Assembly: GCF_003143855.1 (NCBI RefSeq)
Contig: NZ_QFRK01000004.1
Location: 1-64,000, forward strand
From: Streptomyces sp. NWU339
Lineage (GTDB): Bacteria; Actinomycetota; Actinomycetes; Streptomycetales; Streptomycetaceae
Length of the DNA stretch: 64,000 nt
Reading direction: 5' to 3'
In this document: in pieces, positions 39,718 through 49,900 of the stretch
Layout of the letters: each line of letters begins with the position of its first letter
How positions within the stretch are numbered: the first letter of the stretch is position 1
Notes under the pieces: generated by a model
What the model was told of the DNA's origin: nothing
What the model saw: the letters and a program-made list of their open reading frames with translations, nothing else
Database searches by the model: none
Translations under genes and position numbers: made by a program

Positions 39718-41631
39718 ATGGACACGAACGATCAGTACGGCGGTCAACACGAGACCGGACGTCCGGGCACCGGGCCACGGTCCAGACCACGGGCAGGGAG
39801 CGGCGTTCCGCGCCGGGTCCGGCTCGCCACGGCGGCCGGTGCGGCCGCGCTCGCCCTCACCGCCGGGCTCGCGACCCCGCTCGACCCGGCGCCGCGGCAG
39901 GCCCGGGCGGCCGACGACGGGAAGCAGACGCTGACCGTCGCGGTGGCGCAGAGCGTCGACTCGCTCAGCCCGTTCCTCGCGGTGCGGCTGCTCAGTACGA
40001 GCATTCACCGGCTCACCTACGAGTACCTGACCAACTACGACCCCGAGGACAACCGTGTCATCCCGGGCCTGGCTACCGAGTGGAAGTCGTCCCCGGACAA
40101 GTTGACGTGGACGTACACCATCCGCTCCGACTCCACGTGGTCGGACGGGCAGCAGGCCACCGCCGAGGACGCGGCATGGACGTTCAACACGATGATGACC
40201 GACGAGGCCGCGGCCACGGCCAACGGCAGCTTCGTCGCCAACTTCGAGAAGGTCACCGCGCCGAGCCCGACCGAGCTGGTCATCCGGCTGAAGAAGCCGC
40301 AGGCCACCATGACGGCGCTGGACGTGCCGATCGTGCCCAAGCACGTGTGGGAGAAGGTCGACGACTTCTCGAAGTTCAACAACGACAAGGACTTCCCGAT
40401 CGTCGGCAACGGGCCGTTCGTCCTCACCGACTACAAGCCCGACAGCTATGTGCGACTGGTGCCCAACAAGGACTTCTGGCGCGGGGCGCCGAAGTTCGAC
40501 GAGTTGCTCTTCCGGTACTACAAGGACCAGGACGCGGCGGTGTCCGCGCTGCGCAAGGGTGAGGTGTCGTTCGTCGCCGGATCGCCGTCCCTGACGCCGG
40601 CGCAGGCGGCCTCACTCCGGAGCGAGAAGAACATCAAGGTCAACGACGCGCCCGGCCGCCGCTTCTACGCCCTCGCCACCAATCCGGGCGCGAAGGCCAG
40701 GAACGGCGAGAAGATGGGGGACGGGCACCCTTCGCTGCTGGACCAGCGGGTCCGCAACGCGCTGTTCAGGGCGGTGGACCGGAAGACCATCATCGACAAG
40801 GTGTTCCAGGGTCACGCGGAGATGGGCGCGGGCTACATCCCGCCGCGGTACGAGCAGTACTTCTGGGAGCCGTCGGCCGACCAGGAGCTGGCGTACGACC
40901 CGGCGGAGGCGGCCCGACTGCTCGATCGGGCGGGCTACAAGAAGAACGGTGACGGCAAGCGGGTCGGCAAGGACGGCAAGCCGCTGAACTACCGGGTCCT
41001 GTGCCACGCCACCGACCCGAACGACAAGGCCGTCGGCAAGTACCTCGAGGAGTGGTGGGGCGACCTCGGCATCGGGGTCACGCTCAACTGCCTGGACAAC
41101 GTGACCGATCCGTGGCTCGCCGGCGAGTACGACCTGGCCTTCGACGGCTGGTCGGTCAACCCCGACCCCGACTTCGTCCTGTCGATCCACACCTGCGGGG
41201 CGCTTCCGGCGACCCCGAAGGACACCGGCGCGACCGACAACTTCATCTGCGACAAGAAGTACGACGAGCTGTACGCCCAGCAGTTGGTCGAGTACGACCC
41301 CGCCAAACGGGCGAACATCGTCCAGCAGATGGAGTCACGGCTGTACGACCTCGGGTACATGAACGTCATGGCGTATCCGAACGCGGTCGAGGCGTACCGC
41401 ACCGACCAGATCGAATCGATCACCACGATGCCGAAGAAGGCCGGCAACCTCTACGGCCAGGACGGCTACTGGAGTTGGTGGTCCGCAGTACCGGCGAGCT
41501 CCGGTGAGGCCTCCGAGGACGGGTCGTCGACGGGTGTGGCCGTCGGGATCGCCGCGGGTGCCGTCGTCCTCGTCGGGCTGGGGGTGTTCGTGGCGATGCG
41601 GCGGCGGGCCACCGCCGAGGACCGCGAGTAG
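39718..41631 (+). CDS. peptide ABC transporter substrate-binding protein, C-terminally membrane-anchored
   Basis: A family 5 solute-binding protein (DppA/OppA type) of 637 residues. After a basic N-terminus and a signal segment (about residues 36-55, ending QARAADD), the mature domain starts LTVAVAQSVDSLSPF. It contains NRVIPGLATEWKSS, GNGPFVL and RNALFRAVDRKTI, typical of the family. Unusually there is no lipobox cysteine. Instead a C-terminal membrane helix (VAVGIAAGAVVLVGLGVFVA, about 600-622) with a basic end would hold it on the membrane. It leads a five-gene operon. Oligopeptides or dipeptides are the most likely ligands. Confidence 0.9.
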   Translation: MDTNDQYGGQHETGRPGTGPRSRPRAGSGVPRRVRLATAAGAAALALTAGLATPLDPAPRQARAADDGKQTLTVAVAQSVDSLSPFLAVRLLSTSIHRLTYEYLTNYDPEDNRVIPGLATEWKSSPDKLTWTYTIRSDSTWSDGQQATAEDAAWTFNTMMTDEAAATANGSFVANFEKVTAPSPTELVIRLKKPQATMTALDVPIVPKHVWEKVDDFSKFNNDKDFPIVGNGPFVLTDYKPDSYVRLVPNKDFWRGAPKFDELLFRYYKDQDAAVSALRKGEVSFVAGSPSLTPAQAASLRSEKNIKVNDAPGRRFYALATNPGAKARNGEKMGDGHPSLLDQRVRNALFRAVDRKTIIDKVFQGHAEMGAGYIPPRYEQYFWEPSADQELAYDPAEAARLLDRAGYKKNGDGKRVGKDGKPLNYRVLCHATDPNDKAVGKYLEEWWGDLGIGVTLNCLDNVTDPWLAGEYDLAFDGWSVNPDPDFVLSIHTCGALPATPKDTGATDNFICDKKYDELYAQQLVEYDPAKRANIVQQMESRLYDLGYMNVMAYPNAVEAYRTDQIESITTMPKKAGNLYGQDGYWSWWSAVPASSGEASEDGSSTGVAVGIAAGAVVLVGLGVFVAMRRRATAEDRE

Positions 41632-41649
41632 GGCGGGCGACGGGTACTC

Positions 41650-42723
41650 ATGACCGCCGACGCGACATCCGCTCCGGTCGAGGGCACGCAGACCGCCGGT
41701 CCGGCGAAGGACGGACCGGCGGCCCGCGGGCCGCGCGCCCGCACCACCACCGCGTACCTGCGGTACGTGGCGGGCAAGGTGGCCGGCGCGGCCGTGTCCC
41801 TCCTGGCCGTCCTCGTTACCAGTTTCTTCCTCTTCCGGCTGATCCCGGGCGACCCGGTGAAGTTCATGACCGGCGGACGTCAGGTGTCGGCCGAGCAACT
41901 GGCCGCCTACCGACGTGAGTTCGGACTGGACCTGCCGTTGTGGCAGCAGTTCACCGACTACTGCGGCAAGGCGCTCACCGGGGACCTGGGAACGTCGTAC
42001 CAGTTCAACGCACCGGTGATCGACAAGATCACCGAGGCGTTGCCGAACACGCTGCTGCTCACCGGTACCGCCTTCGTCCTCTACACGGCGCTCGGCATCG
42101 TGCTCGGCACCCGGTCGGCGTGGCGGCACGGGCGGCTCGGGGACCGGATCCACACGGGGCTGGCTCTGACGCTGTACTCCATCCCGTCCTTCTGGCTCGG
42201 GCTGCTGCTGATCATCACGCTGTCGGTGGGCATCGGCCCGATTCCGGGGCTGTTCCCCACCGGTGGCATGGAGTCGGGCGGCGAGGAGGGCTTCGCCCGG
42301 GTCCTGGACGTGGCACACCATCTGGTGCTGCCCGTGCTGACGCTGGTCGCGGTGGAGTACGGGCAGACGCTGCTGGTGACCCGGTCGGCGCTGCTGGACG
42401 AGATGGGCAACGACTATCTGACCACCGCGCGTGCCAAGGGGCTGCGCGACGATCTCGTACGGCGCAGACACGCGGTGCCCAACGCGCTGCTGCCGACGGT
42501 GACGCTGATCTTCATCAACCTCGGCCGGACGGTGGCCGGTGTGATCCTGGTGGAGACGGTGTTCTCCTGGCCGGGGCTCGGCGGGCTGTTCTACCAGGCG
42601 CTGAGCGTGCCCGATCTGCCGCTGGTGCAGGGGCTGTTCTTCGTGTTCGCCGCCGCGGTGATCGTGATGAACACGCTGGCCGATCTGATCTATCCGCTGC
42701 TCGACCCCCGGGTGGGCCGATGA
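41650..42723 (+). CDS. peptide ABC transporter permease, DppB/OppB type
   Basis: The first permease has 357 residues with an Ala/Pro-rich N-terminal extension, the characteristic LIPGDPVKFM after helix 1, and QVSAEQLAAYRREFGLDLPLWQQF. About six membrane helices follow, and the EAA coupling loop is DYLTTARAKGLRDDLVRRRHAVPNALLP. It partners with the DppC-type subunit to form the channel. It starts 18 bases after the binding protein, and its stop overlaps the next start (ATGA). Confidence 0.92.
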   Translation: MTADATSAPVEGTQTAGPAKDGPAARGPRARTTTAYLRYVAGKVAGAAVSLLAVLVTSFFLFRLIPGDPVKFMTGGRQVSAEQLAAYRREFGLDLPLWQQFTDYCGKALTGDLGTSYQFNAPVIDKITEALPNTLLLTGTAFVLYTALGIVLGTRSAWRHGRLGDRIHTGLALTLYSIPSFWLGLLLIITLSVGIGPIPGLFPTGGMESGGEEGFARVLDVAHHLVLPVLTLVAVEYGQTLLVTRSALLDEMGNDYLTTARAKGLRDDLVRRRHAVPNALLPTVTLIFINLGRTVAGVILVETVFSWPGLGGLFYQALSVPDLPLVQGLFFVFAAAVIVMNTLADLIYPLLDPRVGR

Positions 42724-43742
42724 CGACCGACAACGGCACGACAGGGAAACCGGCCGCGGAAAGCACCACGGGCGGCGCCGGAACATTCCCGGGCACGCTT
42801 CCGGACACGCTCGCGGCCGCCACGGCCGCAGCGGGGAAGGAGCAGGCGGTCACAGGTCCGCGCGCGCTCGCGTGGCGACGGCGCCGGGACTCGGCCGCAC
42901 GCTTCTGGCGGCAGTACCGCACCCACCGGGCCGGCGTCTTCGGCCTGGCGGCGCTCCTGCTCTTCGCACTGCTCGCGCTGGCCGCTCCCCTGCTGGTCGG
43001 CTCCGACGTGGACAACGTGACGGACGCTCCGGGCAGCCCGATGGAGAGCCCGAGCACGGAGTTCCCCTTCGGCACCGACCAGTTCGGGCGGAACCTGCTC
43101 GGTCTGGTGATCTGGGGGGCGCGGGTGTCACTGATGGTGGGGCTGCTCGCCGCCGTGCTGTCGGTGGCGATCGGCACCCTGATCGGCGTGACGGCGGGGC
43201 ATTTCCGGGGCTGGTACGCGACGGTGATGATGCGCGTCACCGACTGGTTCCTGGTGATGCCCACCCTGGTGCTGGCGATCGCGCTGGCCACCGTGATGTC
43301 CCGCTCGCTCGTCACCATCGTGGTGGCGATCGGGGTGACGACCTGGCCGACGACGGCCCGGCTGGTGCGCGCGCAGACCCTGGCGGTGGAGACCCGGCCG
43401 TACATCGAACGCGCGCGGGCGCTGGGCGGTGGGCACTGGCATGTGATGTCGCGCCATGTGCTGCCCAACGTGATGCCGCTGGTGCTGGCCCAGACGACCC
43501 TGATCATCTCCGCGGCGATCCTCGCCGAGGCGACCCTGGCGTTCCTGGGGCTCGGTGATCCGACGGTGGTGTCGTGGGGCGGGCTGCTGCAGGACGCGCG
43601 GGAGGCGGGCGCGGTCAGCGCCGGCCGCTGGTGGTACCTGGTGCCGCCGGGCATCGCCATCGCCGTGGTGGCGCTGGCGTTCACACTCTGCGGGCGGGCC
43701 GTGGAGTCCGTCCTCAACCCCAGGCTGGGGGTGTCCCGTTGA
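42720..43742 (+). CDS. peptide ABC transporter permease, DppC/OppC type
   Basis: The second permease has 340 residues. The OppC-type N-terminal hydrophobic helix is followed by the signature FPFGTDQFGRNLLGLVIWGARVSL, quoted only in part here as TDQFGRNLL. Further helices follow, with an EAA loop (RPYIERARALGGGHWHVMSRHVLPN in part). A frame open further upstream overlaps DppB; ATG at 42720 gives the family start and a four-base overlap. The TTG of the following ATPase overlaps its stop. Confidence 0.92.
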   Translation: MTTDNGTTGKPAAESTTGGAGTFPGTLPDTLAAATAAAGKEQAVTGPRALAWRRRRDSAARFWRQYRTHRAGVFGLAALLLFALLALAAPLLVGSDVDNVTDAPGSPMESPSTEFPFGTDQFGRNLLGLVIWGARVSLMVGLLAAVLSVAIGTLIGVTAGHFRGWYATVMMRVTDWFLVMPTLVLAIALATVMSRSLVTIVVAIGVTTWPTTARLVRAQTLAVETRPYIERARALGGGHWHVMSRHVLPNVMPLVLAQTTLIISAAILAEATLAFLGLGDPTVVSWGGLLQDAREAGAVSAGRWWYLVPPGIAIAVVALAFTLCGRAVESVLNPRLGVSR

Positions 43743-44803
43743 GTCTGCTCAACGTCAGGGACCTGACGGTGACATACGCGGGCGGGGCCGCCGCGGTACG
43801 CGGGGTGGACCTGCGTCTGGAGGCCGGCCAGAAGCTGGGCATCGCCGGGGAGTCGGGCTGCGGCAAGTCCACGCTCGCGCTCGCGCTGCTGCGGCTGCTG
43901 CCGGACGGGACGCGGACCGGTGGGGAGATCCTGCTGGACGGCGAGGACGTCCTGGCCATGAAGTGGGGCCGGGTACGGGCGGTCCGCTGGGCCGGGGCCT
44001 CGATCGTGTTCCAGGGCGCGATGCACTCCCTCAATCCCGTCCACCGCATCGGTGACCAGATCGCCGAGCCGATCCTGCTGCACCGGAGGGCGACCCCGGC
44101 CGGGGCGCGGAAGAAGGCCGGTGAGCTGCTGGAGCACGTCGGTCTCCCGGCCGCCCGCGCGACAAACTACCCGCACGAGCTGTCCGGCGGGCAGCGCCAG
44201 CGCGTCATGATCGCGATGGCGCTGGCCTGCGATCCGCGGCTGATCATCGCGGACGAGCCGACCACCGCGCTCGACGTGATGATCCAGGCGCAGATCCTGC
44301 GGCTCATCGAGCAGCTGGTCGCGGACCAGGACGTGGGTCTGATCATGATCAGCCATGATCTGGCGGTCCTCTCCGACACCTGCGACCGGCTCGCGGTGAT
44401 GTACGCGGGACGGGTGGTGGAAGAGGGCCCGGCCGGGCAGGTCTACGAGGCCGCCCGACATCCCTACGCCCGTGCGCTGTCGGCGGCGTTCCCCCGTATC
44501 GGCGACCCGGTGTCCCGCTTCGCTCCGCGGGGGCTGGCGGGCGACCCGCCGGACCCGTCGGCGCTGCCGGCCGGGTGCACCTTCCACCCGCGCTGCCCGG
44601 TGGCCCTGGAGTCCTGCGCGGTCGAGGACCAGGCGCTGCGGTCGGCGGGGCCTCGGCGGCGGGCGGCCTGTGTACGGGTCGTCGCGGAGGACACGTCCGA
44701 GAGCACACGGGACCACGAGCCCGAACGACACGAACCAGAACCGCAGGAATCCGGTCCGCAGGAACCCGGCCCCCTGGAGGAAGTGAGGCGTACCACCCCA
44801 TGA
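43739..44803 (+). CDS. peptide ABC transporter ATP-binding protein, DppD/OppD type
   Basis: The 354-residue ATPase has Walker [10 protein letters not shown] near residues 38-46, ABC signature LSGGQRQRV, Walker [14 protein letters not shown] and the H-loop ISHDLAVL. The C-terminal oligopeptide-transporter extension contains the cysteine cluster [15 protein letters not shown] Glu/Pro-rich tail follows ([17 protein letters not shown]), which is unusual. The TTG start overlaps the DppC stop (TTGA); no better start lies nearby. It is coupled to the next ATPase by ATGA. Confidence 0.92.
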   Translation: MSLLNVRDLTVTYAGGAAAVRGVDLRLEAGQKLGIAGESGCGKSTLALALLRLLPDGTRTGGEILLDGEDVLAMKWGRVRAVRWAGASIVFQGAMHSLNPVHRIGDQIAEPILLHRRATPAGARKKAGELLEHVGLPAARATNYPHELSGGQRQRVMIAMALACDPRLIIADEPTTALDVMIQAQILRLIEQLVADQDVGLIMISHDLAVLSDTCDRLAVMYAGRVVEEGPAGQVYEAARHPYARALSAAFPRIGDPVSRFAPRGLAGDPPDPSALPAGCTFHPRCPVALESCAVEDQALRSAGPRRRAACVRVVAEDTSESTRDHEPERHEPEPQESGPQEPGPLEEVRRTTP

Positions 44804-45834
44804 CGGCCTCCCCCGCTGTTGTCCCCGGCTCCCCCGACTTCACCGGCACGCCGCCCCTGCTGAGCGCCCAGGGCGTCCGCGTCGTCTTCCCCGGTCGGAA
44901 CGGCGCCCCGCCCGCTCGCGCGGTGGACGGCGTCGATCTCGACATCCGGCCCGGTGAGATCGTCGCCCTGGTGGGTGAGTCGGGTTGCGGCAAGACGACA
45001 CTGGCCCGTGCCCTGCTGGGCCTGGTCGAGCCGACCGCGGGGCGCGTCGCCTTCGACGGGCGGCCGCTGGACCGTTCCAGCCGTTTCCTCAAGGCGTACC
45101 GCAAGCGGGTCCAGCTGGTGCTGCAGGATCCGAGCGGTTCGCTCAATCCCCGGCACACGGTGTACGACGCGGTGGCCGAGGGGCTGCGCATCCACGGTTA
45201 CCGCGGCGACGAGCGGGCGGCGGTCGCGGGAGCCCTGTCCCGGGCCGGGCTGCGGCCACCGGAGCGCTTCTTCCTGCGGTACCCGCACGAGCTGTCCGGC
45301 GGGCAGCGTCAGCGGGTGGTGATCGCGGGTGCGCTGGTCCTGGAGCCCGAACTCCTCGTCGCCGACGAGCCGGTGGCCTCGCTGGACGCCTCCGTACGCG
45401 GCGAGATCCTGGCCCTGCTGCTCCGGCTGCGCACCGAACTGGGCCTGTCCGCACTGGTGGTCACGCACGACCTGGGGCTGGCCTGGAACATCGCCGACCG
45501 GGTCGCGGTGATGTACCTCGGCCGGATCGTGGAGACCGGGGCGGTGGAGCAGGTGCTGACCGCACCCCGGCACCCCTACACCCAGGCCCTGTTGTCGGTG
45601 CTCCCGGAGGCGCCGGGCGACCCGGTGGTCCTCACGGGCGAGCCCCCGGACCCGGCCCGTGTCCCCGGGGGCTGCCGGTTCCACGCGCGCTGCCAGATCC
45701 TGCTCGGCGGCGAGGCGAACCGGGCGGGCGTGGCGGACGCGTGCCGGACCCAGGACCTGGAGATCCTCGACGGCGGGGGCGGCGGGGCGGGCGGCCAGGT
45801 GGCCTGCCACTGGGCCCGCGCGGGCGGGGCCTGA
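44800..45834 (+). CDS. peptide ABC transporter ATP-binding protein, DppF/OppF type
   Basis: The 344-residue second ATPase has Walker [10 protein letters not shown] near residue 60, signature LSGGQRQRV, Walker [14 protein letters not shown] and H-loop THDLGLAW. The DppF hallmark [11 protein letters not shown] precedes the signature, and the C-terminal cysteine-containing oligopeptide tail ([10 protein letters not shown]) is present. It ends the operon and converges with ribF after only 23 bases, with no hairpin in between. Confidence 0.92.
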   Translation: MTASPAVVPGSPDFTGTPPLLSAQGVRVVFPGRNGAPPARAVDGVDLDIRPGEIVALVGESGCGKTTLARALLGLVEPTAGRVAFDGRPLDRSSRFLKAYRKRVQLVLQDPSGSLNPRHTVYDAVAEGLRIHGYRGDERAAVAGALSRAGLRPPERFFLRYPHELSGGQRQRVVIAGALVLEPELLVADEPVASLDASVRGEILALLLRLRTELGLSALVVTHDLGLAWNIADRVAVMYLGRIVETGAVEQVLTAPRHPYTQALLSVLPEAPGDPVVLTGEPPDPARVPGGCRFHARCQILLGGEANRAGVADACRTQDLEILDGGGGGAGGQVACHWARAGGA

Positions 45835-45857
45835 CCGAAAGCCGCGCCGCCCGGGGG

Positions 45858-46811
45858 CTACGCCTTCCCGGCGGCGGCCACCAGGTCCGTGCAGCGCCTG
45901 ACGTCCACGGCCATCTGCTCCATCAGATCCTCCAGGGTGTCGAACCTGGCCTGGCCGCGGACGAAGGCGAGGAAGTCGACGGCGACGTGGAGGCCGTAGA
46001 GGTCCAGGCCGACGCGGTCGATGGCGTAGGCCTCGACCGTGCGCTCGGTGCCGTCGAACTGCGGGTTGGTGCCGACGGAGATCGCGGCCGGCATGGCCTC
46101 GCCCTGGGCGTGCAGCCAGCCCGCGTAGACGCCGTCGGCGGGGATCGCGGTGTGCGGGAGCGTCTCGACGTTGGCCGTGGGGAAGCCCAGCTCGCGACCG
46201 CGCTGGGCGCCGCGGACGACCACGCCCTCCACCCGGTGCGGGCGGCCCAGGATCTCGGCGGCGCCCTCGACGTCGCCCTCGGTGATCAGGCGGCGGGTGA
46301 GCGTGGAGGAGAACGGCTCGCCGCCGCCCGCCTCGCCGGTGACGTACAGGTCGACGACCTCGACCTCGAAGTCGTAGACCTTGCCCTGCTCGGTGAGGAA
46401 TTCCACGGTGCCCGCGGCCCGGTGGCCGAAGCGAAAGTTGGGACCCTCGACGACCGCTTTGGCGTGCAGCCTGTCGACCAGGACCTTCCCCACGAATTCG
46501 GCCGGTGACAGCTTCGAGAACTCCGTGGTGAACGGGAGGATCAGGACCGCGTCCACCCCCAGCTCGGCCATGAGCTCGGCGCGGCGGTGGTGCGGGGAGA
46601 GCAGCGGCGGGTGGCTGCCGGGGCGGACCACCTCGCTGGGGTGCGGGTCGAAGGTGACGACGACCGCGGGGACGCCCAGTTCCCGGGCCCGGTCCACGGC
46701 ATGCCGGATGATCAACTGGTGTCCGCGATGGACTCCGTCGTAGGAGCCGATGGTGACGACGCTGCGCCCCCAGTCCTGGGGGATGTCCTCCAAGCCACGC
46801 CAGCGCTGCAC
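45858..46811 (-). CDS. ribF: bifunctional riboflavin kinase/FAD synthetase
   Basis: It phosphorylates riboflavin to FMN and adenylates FMN to FAD. The N-terminal adenylyltransferase has the nucleotidyltransferase motif GSYDGVHRGHQ near residues 22-32 and the later SSTLTRRLI-type KISSS-like loop. The C-terminal riboflavin kinase has GFPTANV and DGVYAGW motifs. The 317 residues match the bacterial enzyme. It starts with ATG and lies downstream of the STAND-like gene on the same strand with a 164-base gap. Confidence 0.95.
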   Translation of the reverse strand: MQRWRGLEDIPQDWGRSVVTIGSYDGVHRGHQLIIRHAVDRARELGVPAVVVTFDPHPSEVVRPGSHPPLLSPHHRRAELMAELGVDAVLILPFTTEFSKLSPAEFVGKVLVDRLHAKAVVEGPNFRFGHRAAGTVEFLTEQGKVYDFEVEVVDLYVTGEAGGGEPFSSTLTRRLITEGDVEGAAEILGRPHRVEGVVVRGAQRGRELGFPTANVETLPHTAIPADGVYAGWLHAQGEAMPAAISVGTNPQFDGTERTVEAYAIDRVGLDLYGLHVAVDFLAFVRGQARFDTLEDLMEQMAVDVRRCTDLVAAAGKA

Positions 46812-46975
46812 TGTGCCTGCTCCTTGTCGAAACCTTGTCGAGCCGAGTCCGTGGACTTCTCCTGCGCAGGTCTAAGGGTGCCATGCCGACCGCCGTCGCC
46901 CCGCATCGGCATGGGTGCTGTGACGGGGTCCACCGACTGGCACGGCCCATCACGCCCGGCACGGCCGACAGCGGC

Positions 46976-49900
46976 TCAGGCGGGGATGCCCGCACCCGCC
47001 AGGTTCTCGATCGTCCGGCGGGTGCCGGGGCCCACCACGGCGGCCCACTCCTGGGGCGCGTCCGCCAGCCAGTGGGCCAGGGCGGCGGCGAAGCCCGGCA
47101 CCCGCCGCCCCAGATCGACCAGACCGCTGTCGAAGTGGGCGGCGCCGTCGGGGGTGCGGACGAGGAGCAGACCGGTGCGGTGGACGAGCTCGCGCGCGGT
47201 GGCGCCGGAGCAGCGGGCCGCGGCGCCCAGCACCGCGGCCAGGACGGCGGGGTCGGGTGCGCGGGTGAGGAGCGGATCCAGCAGTTCGCGGCGCAAGGGC
47301 CGGGAGGCGGAGGTGCCAGGCTCGGCGAGGACACCGGCGAGGGCGGCCCGCAACGGCTGCGGGCCGCCCTCCAGCAGGCCGGCGAGCAACGGCAGGAGTA
47401 CGTCGTGGTCGGCCGTCTCCTGGGTCAGGCGGCGGCCCGCGTACGCGGCCAGCTCGCCCGCGAGGTCCGGCCGCTGTTCCACCGCCGTCCGCAGGAGCGC
47501 GGCGACGCGGGGGGCCAGGGCGGGCGTGGTGGCGTCGGCGAGGGTGTGCAGCGTCTCGCGCGCGTCCGTGTGTGCGAGCCTCGCGCGGAATGCTTCGAGG
47601 ACGGGCTCCGGGTGTGAGGCGAGGGCACCGGTCAGCGCGCTAGGCGGGAGGTGCGGGTCACCGGCCGCGAAGTGTTCCAGGGCCCGCGGGAGGTGGCGGT
47701 CCCTGCTGCTCGGGTCCTGGACGAGGAGGGCGAGCGCGCCGCCGTGCAGGGGCCGGTCGGCGGTGCGCAACAGCAGGGCGATGGCCGCGTACCGCAGCAG
47801 GGTGCGGTCGGTCACGTCACGGGCGTGCGGTGCGGCCCGCAGTCCGTAGGCCACGGCTGCCGCGCGGCGTGCGGGCCGCTCGTCGCGCGCCCAGCGGTCG
47901 ACGGCCCTGCACATCGCCGAGGGGTCCTCCTCGGCCAGCACGGTGAGCAGTTGCCCGGCCCGCCGGTGCGCGCTGTCGGCGAGCACCTCGGTGAGAGTGT
48001 CCGGGGCGCGGTGCCGGTGGGTGTGCAGCAGTGCCTGCGCCGCCGTGGCGACGGTCGCGTGCGGGGTGGCGGGCAGCGGCCGCTCGTCCTCGAACCACCG
48101 CACGAGGTGCGGGAGTACGGCGACGGGGTCGGCGGTGAACAGGCGGGCGGCGGCGTCCAGGAAGCGGGAACCGGTCTCGCCCGGGGGACCGTCGGCGTGG
48201 ACGAGTCGGCGCAGCAGCTCGAAGCCGGTCTCCAGGGGCAGCGGGAGAGCCGTCCAGAAGGCCGGTCCCAGCTCCCTCGGCATCCTCCGCCGCTGCTGCC
48301 GCCAGGCCACGATCCGGTCGGCCAGCAGCCGGAGCACCTCGGTGTAGGGCGTCGCGTCGGGCACGCGTGCGAGGGTCTCGGTGAGCAGCCGGGCGGCCCA
48401 CCAGGAGCCGGAATCGGCGTCGAGGGCGTGCACCAGGTCCGCCAGCCGGGAGGCGAGCGGGCCGGTGCCGTGGTGACGGGCGAGCAGCAGCATGGCCTGG
48501 ACGACGGGGCCGATCCGGTGGTGCGGGACGGGGAGGCGGTCGGTGCCGGGGCCGGTGGCGTGGTCGTGGTCGTGGTCGTGGTGGCGATGGTCGTGGACCA
48601 GGACGCGCAAGGCCGCGTCCAGGTCGAGGTGGGTGCCGTGGAGCCAGTCGGCGAGTTCCTCGTGGGCGAAGCGGTAGCCGGTCCCGGCCGGGACGAGGAT
48701 GCCCTCGGCGAGTACGGCGGAGGCCCAGCCGGTGCCACCGCCGAGCCGGGCCGGGGCGGGCCCCCACGGGAACACCTCCTCGAACGCCTCCCGGCCCAGC
48801 TCGCCCTGTCCGGGGCCGAGACTGCGCCGGGCGGCCTCGTGCACCTGCCCGGAGACCCTGGCGGCCAGCCGCCGTACGGCGGTGCCGCGCAGTCCGCTCT
48901 CGGCGGCGAGGCGCACGGCCACGCGCAGGCACATCAAATCCAGGTGGGCGGAGAGGACGTCGTGGCGGTCGGCGCGGGCGTCCGGGGCCTGCGGGGCGTC
49001 GGCGAGGGCGGCCCGGACCTCCGAGAGCAGCCGGAGGGTCAGCGGGTGCCGGGAGTCGGCCGGGGAGCCCTCCGGGATGCCGTAGCGGGCACGCGCGTGG
49101 ATGGCCTCCTGGGCGGTCAGGTCACCGAGGCGCACGCACGCGGGGAGGTCTTCGGCGGTGGCTCCGTCCTGGTGCCCGCCCTGGCGCTCGCCCCGGTGTC
49201 CGCCTCCGTCTCCGCCCCGGTGCAGCAGGTCCGCGGGGAGGAGCGCGCCCGCACTCTCCCAGTACTCCGCGCGGCACCCCACCACCAGCCGCGCGCCCGT
49301 CCTCCGCAGCCAGCGCGCCGTCCCGTCGGTCCACCGGGCGAGGCGGTCGGCCAGGGCGGACGGCATCTCCTCCGGGCCGTCGAGCAGGACCAGCAGGGGG
49401 CGGCCGGCGGTGCCGGCCAGTGCGGCGAGGCGTCCCGGGCCGGTGTCGCCGAGGCCTTCGGGGCCGCCCGGGAACGGGGTGCGGGAGGCTGCCACGATAC
49501 GGGCGGCCCGGTCGAGTGCGCGGTGGGCCGCGTTCGCGACGGAGAGGTCGTCGTCCCGCAGATCGGCGCCGCGCAGCCACAGCGTGGGCAGTCCGGCGCG
49601 GTGGCGGCGGGCGGCGAGCGCCGCGAGTTCCGTCGTACGGCCGCTGCCGGGCGGTCCGACGAGGCCGAGCACCGCGGCCCGGCCGCGCTCGAACGCGGCG
49701 AACTCCGCGGTCGTGGCCGCCCGCTCCACCGGCACCACGCCTCCGGGGGCGAGGGCGCCCGACGGGCCGTCCTGCCCGACCGAGGTGGCGGTGAGTTCCA
49801 GGACGCCGGCGACATTGAGGTCGGTGCCGTACGCCGGGACCGTCGCCGCGTTCTCGGCGAGCAGTTCAGCGAGCGGGCTCCGGGCGGGGCGGAGCGGCAC

